Below are positions 47,789 through 58,711 of a stretch of DNA of 64,000 nucleotides, piece after piece (the stretch's first letter is position 1; each line of letters begins with the position of its first letter). The stretch spans positions 683,501 through 747,500 of the forward strand of contig JABMCL010002319.1 of the NCBI GenBank assembly GCA_018857735.1. The letters run 5' to 3'. The position numbers were made by a program, and so were the translations under genes. Source of the DNA: Alviniconcha marisindica (taxonomy: Eukaryota; Mollusca; Gastropoda; Provannidae). The notes beneath the pieces are model-generated. The model was given only the letters and a program-made list of their open reading frames with translations. It was not told the origin of the DNA and did no database searches.

Positions 47789-49310
47789 GTAAGACATTGC
47801 AGCAAAATGCCAGCAATGGTACATGCACTTTCCTGTTGCTGTCAGTAGAACTTCATCATGACATATGTGTGTATGTTGAGGGGCAGTTGACAAAACCCAG
47901 TATGTCACAGCATACTATAATAATAATAATAATAGGTTCTTTATGGTAACCCATCTTGTAAGAGCCCAGAGCACTTACACAGATATATGGATACACTCAT
48001 TATATCATACACACTACAAATACATGCATTACTGGTGATGGCTAGGTAGAATGAGAAGAAAGAAAACGACTGCTCAGTATGCAGAAGAGAAAAGGTGGGT
48101 TTTTCAGTTTTGTTATCAACAGTTTGTGCATTCTTTCTGTTGCAGAGGAATTTCGTCTTGACCAACGTTTGACAGATGAACAAGACAAAGGCAAGGGAAC
48201 CTCAAGCATAGTGCAGAGGTTGAGGATAATGCAGTTGTGTTAGACCACAGACAGTTAGTATTACTTCATTGTGAACATCAGCCCAATGGACATGCAAACA
48301 CAAGGAAGCAACCGTTGGACTGTGGGCAGTTTCACTGAAAGCAATTTGGCACGCATGCTTTTCTGTGTCGTATAGGTTTTGTGTGTTCTTCGAGCGTATG
48401 CATGTGTACTTTTAATTGTAAATACAGTAGTGCTGTACAGAAGTCTCCAAAGGATGAAATGAAACCCATTGTGCTCACCGGTCACGCAGTGGTAGCCTCG
48501 GCTGAATGGTGTGCACAGTTCTTGTGTGTTTTTAATCAAGTAAATGTGAGCATTAATAATATATGATGAATGTAAACAGTACAAATATGTGAATGTGTAG
48601 TTGGAGAGAAAAAATCTGTTATTGTACAGATGTGGAGTGGGTAAAGAGGGAGTAATTCCTGCTCCTGTTCACACAACAAAAAATGCAGCATGGAACTTTG
48701 CTGAGCTCATTTTAGGTAATACTAATAGCGACAGGTCTGTTGATACAAAAAGGCCATTTTACATTTCCTGTAATACTGAAATACTTTGTTGCAACATGCT
48801 GTAAAATGATCTCAGCTTTCTCTGCCAGCAGGCAGCAGTTTAGCTACATTTAATATTTTTTTACCATTAATAGTAGAACTCCCAGTCACCTGACACTACT
48901 TGTAATTTTAAATTTAGTCCCATACACAATTTTAGCGTTACCAATTTTTTTAATGCAGTATAGGGCCCCCCAAACGGTTATGTTACTCAGTTTTTGACAT
49001 ACCTTTTCCTTTCTTGGGGTATGTAACCTAGGAACATGAGCCCAGTATGCCATGGTAGCATTCCTATCACCATAAACTTTCATGCTTGAAACAGACAGAC
49101 AATACATGTTGCAAACTTTGCTTTTGTTTGTGTGTTAATTTATGTGTGCATAGGTTGTTGGGTCAATATATTGTGTCATTGCTTAAGACTGACTGCGATT
49201 TGTTCAATGTTTGGTTGTTGTTGGCCGGTTTTCTGGAGGGCAGGGTGCAAGTAGCTGCTAACAGAGAAATAACATTTACGCATGAGTATACAGACAAACA
49301 CACGTTTCAT
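47789..49310. other. KIF22 3' flank, convergent with CHCHD2
   Basis: This should hold the KIF22 3'UTR, but I find no convincing plus-strand AATAAA close to the stop. The stretch 47,915-47,985 matches the (ATA)n dispersed element. No coding exon seen. The CHCHD2 transcript probably ends near 49,310 on the other strand, so the two genes are tail to tail about 1.5 kb apart. Confidence 0.5.
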
Positions 49311-49333
49311 TTTTTTCTGAATAGCATTACGCT

Positions 49334-49339
49334 TTTATT
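49334..49339 (-). terminator. CHCHD2: Poly(A) signal of CHCHD2
   Basis: AATAAA on the minus strand, about 455 nt after the proposed stop codon at 49,793. This defines a last exon of about 490 nt. Confidence 0.5.
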
Positions 49340-49792
49340 ATCATAAAACAACATTTCTGGACATTATGCCCACAAACATTTTTAAGACAATGCCAGGTTG
49401 TTGCTTTTTAGTGTTGACATGATGCTCTGTTACCATCAAACTCCAACTTGGGATCAAAGACAATACACCTATATGTACAAAGTTTTCACCCTAAGACTAA
49501 AGTGCTTTCAGCACGCTCCATACTTTCTGCTTGATGAATGCAAGGAATTGCAACAGGGAGAAGAAACACTGTTTTCTTAACTGCAGCCTATGCAAGGAGA
49601 AGGGAAAAAGGGGCAATACAGATCATACAACAAACACAGCACATGTCTTGTTTTTTCTTCTTCTGGGAACTACTACAAGCACTGTCTGGCTTATCTACAC
49701 ACTTGTCCAACACAAGCAAGTTCATTCATTCTGGTTCCATGTGCTCCACTCAGAATCCTTCCACAAAACCTCTGTCAATCTCCAACAGCTTC

Positions 49793-52700
49793 TCATGGTC
49801 CATAACCTGCAGGGGGGGCAGAAAAAGAAAAAACAATAGGATTTTTACAGTTTGTATGTTCATTCTTAAATAACCTGTCATAGTGTCAACAATGGGAGCC
49901 AGGTCAACTCAAGAGAGAACAGATGTAAGATTAAGTACTTTATAAAAATAAATGACACCACCCAGATATGCTGAATTAGAATACAATCTTGTAGATCTTT
50001 ACTATGAGTGTTTCTGCTGTAGAACTGCAGTAGAACTTGAACAAAAGGAACTGTGCCTGGGTATTATTGTCAGTTCTGTGCTGCTGCTAATAACTTGCAA
50101 ATGAACAGTCAAAAGATGCAGTTTACACTTTGTAAATGGCTGAGGGCAAGAGAGGGGTCTTCAGCTTGCTATCCCCATTTCTTACAACCTATCAGTTGAT
50201 ATTATTTATCACTGGTTCTCCCTGTAACAACTTGCTTATGATCATGGTAAGCTTCAAAGGCAAGGGACTGCCAGCATCACATCTTGTGCCACAGTTAAGA
50301 GGACCTTTTTCCCCTTCTCTCTACCCAAGAGTGCTCACTATCAGACTCTTTACCCAAAAATACTTACCATCAGCCAGTAGCATTGACAAATTCTTCTTCC
50401 AACCAATCAAATTAAAAACAAACAAAAATCTGTCAGTCTTCTGAACACATAGAGAAATCCACATCCATCTATGTGCAGTAATAAAAAAATCCCACTAATC
50501 CTAGGCCCAAGTTTGTGACTGGGTAGTGCACCCATGTCCCAGCTGGCTTATTCTAGCAAAGTCAGTCACGTGAAACTTGCCACGACGAGAATGAAAAAGA
50601 AACAGGTCTGCGTTGGGCCAAAGGGCAAGCACCCAGAGACCAAGCTGTACCCATAAATGTGCTACGTTGCCTAGACTGGGGAGGGGTGGGTGGGGTGGAA
50701 TTTGTCATCGCACATCATTCTGCTCAGAGACTGCACCAGAAATGACTACGTTTATTTAAAAATAGACTTCGTTATGGACTTCATAGTTTTTCTTCCAACA
50801 CAAAGCTTTTGTTCCAACACTACAAAAAGCACAGTTCCAAAAACCTGCAGGCACTCCGCACCAGCAACTGTAAACCCTACGCAGTAACTCACTAACTGAC
50901 TGATTCTACACAGAAGGCCAGGAAATGGGTGATCTAGACTCTCCTAAGGACAGTCTACTACTGCAAAGAAATTACCCACAAATTTGCAGTTCTCCACTCC
51001 AACAGCGCCCATGTTCCAGTGATCTGGGGAACTTACCCTGGGCACACAGTAGCTTGCACAGGGGTGCAGCACCATTAAATCCTGCCATCACTATCGCCGC
51101 TCTGTGGCATCACAGGCCCTTTGTGCCATAGGAGAAGAAGGAGGGGGAAAAAAGAAAGAAGAAAATCTAGTAATCCAAAAAAACGTTTTCACAACAGACT
51201 GAACAAAAGAATTTTTCAAAAGAATGGTCAGAAATGTTATGTCCAGGTTTTGTGGTAACCTGATCACTGAACCTAAATTAATGATGACAAACACATATCA
51301 CCCAACAGTTAAATGGCACCTAAAGAGAACTGCATCAATGTCAACTTTCAGTGAACTTGCCACCAAAGCTTGCATATAGCTGCAAGCAATACAACCACTT
51401 CAAGCGCCTTGCCATGTACTGTGCAGGAAGCAACTCGCCACACTGCCAGCAGCACAGTAAAGCTGCAGGCAACTGGGTATATTCATAATATTGCCCTCAA
51501 CACTGCAAAGCCACAGACAACTTGACACACTGCCAGCAGCCCTGTAAAGCCAAAGCCAACTGGGTAAATTCATAATACTGCCATCAACACTGCGAAGCCA
51601 CAGCTAACTCACATAATACAGCCATTAGCACTGCAAGACTGTAGCCACCTCACCAAATAAGGCAAATTGCCATCAGCATTAATGTGTAAAGCTACAGTTA
51701 ACTTTTGATATGGCTATCAGTGTTTTAAAGACATTGCCATACTGCATGGATGCAACTGGGCAGATTGGAGGCCTGAATCCTGCTTTTCTTTTTACTGTTT
51801 TAAACTCCCTGAAATGTTCAGTTTCAATTATTATTTTTTAAATTGAAGAAAACAATCAGCAAGTTCATATCTGCAGGGTTTTTTTCACTTCAAGTATTCA
51901 CGGTCTGGTGCTCTTCTGTGTAAAAGCTCAGTTTCTATTTTAATCGCACTTGGTCAAGATGTAGCCAGTTCTTTTTCTGATTCTGGTGATACTTCAACAG
52001 CCAGTTCTACAGCAGCAGTTTGTACAGTTGATTTTGTAACAGCTTCAAAAGCATCAAGCAAAAAGAAGTCTTTGGGGGGTTTGATCCTAAAAATAAAATT
52101 TAACAAGATACAGCTTTCTTCTTTTCTGTCCATCTTATATGTGAGGAGAAGCCACCAGAGTGCTATTTAACTGCAATTTCTTCTTGCCCCACTAAATGTG
52201 GGGTTTTCCCCATCCACCACTGCGGCCTGGGCAGCCTCTACCCCATGGCCTTTCAGGAGTTGCACCCATGCATGCTGCCATCAGCCCTGTGAAGCTCCAT
52301 CCAACTGACCATACTGCCATCAGCCCTGTAAAGCTGCAGCCAACTCACCATACTGCCATCAGCCCTGCACAGCTACAGCCAACTCACTATACTGCCATCA
52401 GCCCTGTAAAGCTGCAGCCAACTTGCCATACTGCCATCAGCCCTGTAAAGCTGCAGCCAACTCACCATACTGCCATCAGCCCTGTAAAGCTGCAGCCAAC
52501 TTGCCATACTGCCATCAGCCCTGTAAAGCTGCAGCCAACTCACCATACTGCCATCAGCCCTGTAAAGCTGCAGCCAACTCACCATACTGCCATCAGCCCT
52601 GTATAGCTGCAGCCAACTCACCATACTGCCATCAGCCCTGTAAAGCTGCAGCCAACTCACCATATTGCCATCAGCCCTGTAAAGCTGCAGCCAACTCACC

Positions 52701-55700
52701 ATACTGCCATCAGCCCTGTAAAGCTGCAGTCAACTCATCAAACTGCCACCAGCACAGCAAAAGCTACAGCCAACTCACCATACAGCCATCAGCCCTGCAA
52801 AGCTACAGCCAACTCACCATACAGCCATCAGCCCTGCAAAGCTACAGCCATCAGCCCTGTAAAGCTACAGCCAACTCACCATACAGCCATCAGCCCTGCA
52901 AAGCTACAGCCATCAGCCCTGTAAAGCTACAGCCAACTCGTCAGCGCTGCAAAAGCTACAGCCAACTCACCAATACTGCCATCAGCTCTGTAAAGCTACA
53001 GCCAACTCACCATTACTGCCATCAGCTCTGTAAAGCTACAGCCAACTCACCATTACTGCCATCAGCTAGCTCTGTAAAGCTACAGCCAACTCATCATTAC
53101 TGCCATCAGCTAGCTCTGTAAAGCTACAGCCAACTCACCATTACTGCCATCAGCTCTGTAAAGCTACAGCCAACTCACCATTACTGCCATCAGCTAGCTC
53201 TGTAAAGCTACAGCCAACTCACCATTACTGCCATCAGCTCTGTAAAGCTACAGCCAACTCACCATTACTGCCATCAGCTAGCTCTGTAAAGCTACAGCCA
53301 ACTCACCATTACTGCCATCAGCTAGCTCTGTAAAGCTACATCCAACTCACCATTACTGCCATCAGCTAGCTCTGTAAAGCTACATCCAACTCACCATACT
53401 GCCATCAGCTCTGTAAAGCTACATCCAACTCACCATTACTGCCATCAGCTAGCTCTGTAAAGCTACATCCAACTCACCATACTGCCATCAGCTCTGTAAA
53501 GCTACATCCAACTCACCATACTGCCATCAGCTCTGTAAAGCTACATCCAACTCACCATTACTGCCATCAGCCCTGTAAAGCTACAACCAACTCATCAAAC
53601 TGCTGTCACTACTGCAAAAGCTACAGCCAACTCACCATACAGCTATCAGGGCCCACATGTACGATAAGCAAATAAGGTTGAACATGGATAACCACTCATC
53701 CTAATTTGCTAAACAGTCCACGCAGGAGTTGTCAGTAGCCTCAGAAATAGCTCCTGGCTTGTGTTTATTTTTAGTGATTGCACATTCAAAAACCTGAAAC
53801 TGACTGGACACCACGTGATGACAGCTCAAGTTCAAAGTTGAATGAAAGTTCACTCAATTATAGCGACCCCTTCCCAATCAAGATTTTCCTGTCACCTCTC
53901 CGCTGTCTGTGTTGATTATGATGCATGATTCTAAACTTTCTTGAATAACTTGTGGTCTTCAATAGTATACAGGACAATGTTGATCTGTACAAGTGTTCAT
54001 TTTCTCCTCAATAGTAGCTTCTGTCTGTAACAGCAGCATCAGAGCCACCATTTTTATACAGCACTTAGGCTGCCTCAACATACAAAATTAGTCAGTCACA
54101 TTAAATGTGACCAGGCTGGCTGAATAGTCCTACTTCAGCTTCAAGCGTGACAATTTTTCAGTGTTGGCACTGGTTAAAAGATAAACGCGATTAGGGGGGT
54201 TATTTGCTCTTCATGCTTCCAGCCCCGACTATGAAGTTACAGCCAACTCACCATACTGCTATCAGCAGTATAAAGCTGCAGTCAACTGACTGTACTGCCA
54301 TCAGCACTGTTAAGTTACACCCAGCTCACCATTCTGCCATCAGGACTGTAACGTTACAGCCAACTCACCATACTGCCACTGTAAAGTTTCTGCCAACTCA
54401 ACTTCCTTGTGTGTGCACTACATCAACTCATCACACTACCATCCCGCTCTCAACACGACATAACCAACTCACCATGCTGCTGTGCACACTACATACGTTC
54501 GCCACTGCCATCCACATGACACGGTCAACTCAATATCCCGCCATCAACACAACATAACCAACTAACCGTACCACTGAGTGCACTGCAACGTTGACTCACC
54601 GCACCACCATCCACGTGGCAGTCTAACCCACGATCCCACCATCAACCCAACACAAGCAACTCACCATACTGCAGCTTGCACTGCCGCAGAGCCTCATTGA
54701 AGCCAGCACACAGCGCAAGGTCGGCTTGCCCCTGTGCACAGTCCAGGAACTGCTGCAGCTCACGCTGGCACGGGTTGTAGGGCTGCTGCTGCTGCTGCAC
54801 CGGCTGGACCTGAGCCGGAGGCGCTTCCTGGGCATAGCTGCCACCACCGCCACCACCACCACCTGTTATAGCTGACCCTACCACATGACCCTGAAACAGC
54901 AACACCCATCTGTGGATAATGACAGTAAAGAACAAAAGTTACACAGAGGAAAATCAACAGGATCTGCAGATCAAAGCGGACACAATAAAATGACAAGACA
55001 CTGTCAATTCAAAGTGAAGGGTGAATATGAGAGGTGTTACGAAGATGAGAGGACTTGATGTACTGAATGATAGTGAATCATTGGTCCTTCTTGATGTCTT
55101 GACAACAGTTCAAAGGGAACGAGGTCTTGAATTGATCAACGAACGCAAGAGATGTAGAAAACTGTGTTTGCACACCTGGCTGGTACCAAAAAAACCCAGT
55201 ATTTCAGGTCTGTTGACTTAGGGGGCAACAAACAATTTGTGTGACATTCATTTGAAAACATCTGTAGGAAAGACTGTGAGTTCTTTTTCACAAAGATTGT
55301 CAGTCAACATGAAATGGTGGCACCAGCAGTAGTAATGGACGTTCAAAATTCTTCTACTTTTCTCTCTTGCCTCCAGGACCAATGCAGACAAAGACACCAA
55401 TCCTTGACTGATGATGTCTTCCTGGACAACTAAGGAATGCAAACTCATGACTTTAGAAATTGTCAACATGTTCTGCCAGTTAAAACTGAACTACTCAACT
55501 AGTCTCTGCCCGAGGCATGCTGTTTCTGAAGCATAGGCACAAATTCAATACCTAGCCTCCAGTGGACTTTTTAATACAATCCATAATCAAAAATTCCATT
55601 AAGTAAAAACACCCCCTTCTTCATTTTACACACCAAGACAAATGATTCCACATTTTCAAAAACAGGCAGCTCCTTTCAATTTCAAACCACCTGGCTGGTT

Positions 55701-58658
55701 CAGAAATGTTTAATAAAGCAAGCTGAATCCACTCACCACTGTAGAGCCAACAGCCACACCAGCAGCGGTGGTTGCCATCTGGGCCATAAGTCCCGGCTGT
55801 CTGGGGGCGGCCGCAGGGGGGTGAGCTGGGGCAGCAGGTGGTGGGCGTGCCGGCATGGTCGACATTGGCCGTCTCGGGGCTGGCCTGTCCACAGGGAAAA
55901 CAATGGGCTGAATGATCACTTAGGTCCTTAATCAACTTTTTCCATATTATTATTATATATTATTATATGAATATAATGTGCATGTAATTCATCATCATCA
56001 TCGCTGGTGTCAAGGCATTTAGTTAAAGTAAAAGTCCAAGGTTTTTAAGTATGCAAAATGACCATTGAAATGATTGACAAATGAGTCACTAGTTTCAGAT
56101 TTAATGAAATAATAAAATAAAATAAATGTTTAATTGGGTTTTTAATCGATTTTATTTTCTGTAGGCTGGCCAAAACTACAGTCTCGGGTTCTCCATCAGT
56201 CACATGACTTTCACGAAGTGACGTCAGTCTGGGGAGTCAGTGCAGTTGCCGTCTTTAGATTCTTCAGTAAACTGTGTATGCGTGTGGTTGACATTTTTTT
56301 AAAACTATGCCGGCCTACTGTGTTGCCGTGAACTAACAATTTGCAGACGACCCCAGGTATAACAATGCACGAGCTCCTGTGCAATCGACCCGCAGTGAGG
56401 CGAAAGTGGATTGAATTTATACAATTCAAACGAGCTGACTATCTTGCTGCGCCGCATCACGCCCATTTGTGTAGCCAGCACTTCAGTGAGTGCGATTTCG
56501 CAAACCCCATGGAATACCGCATGGGGTTTGCTTCGAAGCTGACACGATGTTCCGGTACTCTTTCAAAATCCTGCCTGACAGGCTCAAACTGATACGGCTG
56601 TATCCTTGTGGGTCTCCGGGCAAAGTATCAGTTTCGTCTTCGGAGCTCGAATGACTCCCCAGAGTGACATAGTAGGCATATGGTCACGTGATTTGGGCGT
56701 CATGGCGACGCTTTCGGTACGACAGAAAATGCCTTTTTTCATGCATTTATGACCCTCAGATCACAGTTTCACCTACATCATCGTTCTCAGTGAGCTTTAG
56801 CGGAAATCATGTCAAAAATCACCCCTAACCTTGGACTTGTCCTTTAAGGCTTATTACTAGTTCACTCATAATCATATTTTTATAATTTATATATATTTAG
56901 GAACTGACTTATGTCTGGTCTACTCTAAAAGTCTAAGTTGTAATCAGCTAGACACTGAGCAGCAAACGCTCTGAGGATTCAAATTAATAAAATGGATAAA
57001 TACAATTAAGCATGATCTTACATGGGTAACCCCCCCCCTCCCCACCAACTGGTAAGCTGTTGACCATGAATTGGAAAATAGCAATCACAAAATAATCATG
57101 AGATGGGCAACACTTTCTGCCTGATTGTGTCCATTTGTTTCTTACTATATGTTAGTTTCGAGAACAGTCAAACTTTATGCTGTTGTGAATAGTTACTCAC
57201 TTACTGTGTATACATTTCCTTTGTAACTGGATTACAACTAAAGTTGTACAACTATAAAAAATATATATAAAAAAACCCAGTATGTTTACAATTACATACA
57301 GAAAAAATATATATACTAAAAACCATTACTACTAAAATTTTAATATACTGTTTTAATTTAAAACTGTTCAACACCATTTCTGACTCATGGCCGTATATAT
57401 GCATCGCCACTGTATCTGATCTTTTCTGGCCCATACAAGAATAATACACTGTGGAATATTCTTCTTGTAAGAGGTTATCACGTGGTTAAGAAAAAGAACA
57501 AATAAGTGTTTATTCAGATTCTTATTACTATTTTCACTTCTTTCATAATCAGACTCAAAGACATATTATATAACTCATAAACAGGGGTCGCGCTGCCTTT
57601 TAGAGATTTGCGTCAACCAACGCGAAACATTACGTATTTTGTGTCAATGGCACGAAAAATGCATACAGTATAACCTAGAATTAACACACATTACAAAGCC
57701 AAAATGATGAAGTAACCTGATTGTAGCTTTCTGTCTATAACATGAGCAGACGAAAATAGTAAAAAGAAGGTCTATCAGTGCACAAAAAATGTGGTAACGT
57801 TCAGTAAATTTGTCGTTCACAGAAAAAGTTTGAATAGATCGGAACATCGTACACAGCATCATTTTTAAAGGAAGAACTGCAGCAGACAATGTCGGCAAAC
57901 CCAGTTCTCATCTACTGTGGGATTTAGTAACGAGATAAAGTTGAAGTCGAGGCTGCCGCCATTTTCTCTTATTCGTATTCGGTGTCGACGCGTGTTTTGT
58001 TTTCAATTTCGTAGTTTTCTAGTTCTACCTTTGAGTAAATTCTGATATTACACGCTGACAAAGTAGGTATACTGCTTGGTTCCAAATTCCATATCTGGGA
58101 TCGTGTCTTCCGTCGATTGACTGAAAAATATCACTGATCGGTTTGGCAAAATGTCTGGCCAGTCTGATACGGGAACCAATCTTCTTCCAGATCTATACAG
58201 GTTCATTAGAATTCAGTTTCAAATTAATCATTTTCTTTTTTCGGAAAAGTATGCAAATTTTATTCACAGACAGGGCGCTACCGACTATAAGGCACATGAA
58301 GAAGATTTTAGAAAAAGTTTCACCGTCACCTTCTAGTCCAAAAATTACGGTAGCTTACAGGGAGTTACGCGTTTATTTCGCTGTCCAGAACCTGCCCTTC
58401 ATTGACTGGACTTGAACGGCTGAGATGACACTGAGTTTGCAAGTAGATCTAGTGTTGAGTGACACGTCATCCACCATTGAGGCATAACTTGTTTAATCGG
58501 TGTTGTCATTTTGCGTATAGTGACACAGCGATGTGGCTAAAATGCGTACGGTACCCGAAAAATGCAATATTTACGCAAAATTTTGCAATGAGTGCGACCC
58601 CTGCATAAAAAAGAAAAATCCTGTCAAGTTGTGTTTTTAATTCCTTTACTGATTATGA

Positions 58659-58711
<53 letters not shown>

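Noticed and set aside
49531..49873. Plus-strand 102-111 aa frames near the CHCHD2 3' end
   Set aside because: Antisense to the proposed CHCHD2 last exon and UTR; no family resemblance or splice partners.
52196..53121. Long plus-strand frames of 136 and 232 aa (His-rich and Cys-rich repeats)
   Set aside because: They are translations of the 39-bp array, whose unit length is a multiple of three; the region is intron 3 of CHCHD2 on the other strand.
54642..54664. CHCHD2 ending by read-through of exon 3 ([13 protein letters not shown])
   Set aside because: Possible by intron retention, but the donor TATG|GTGAGT is strong and an in-phase acceptor exists at 49,807; kept only as an alternative.
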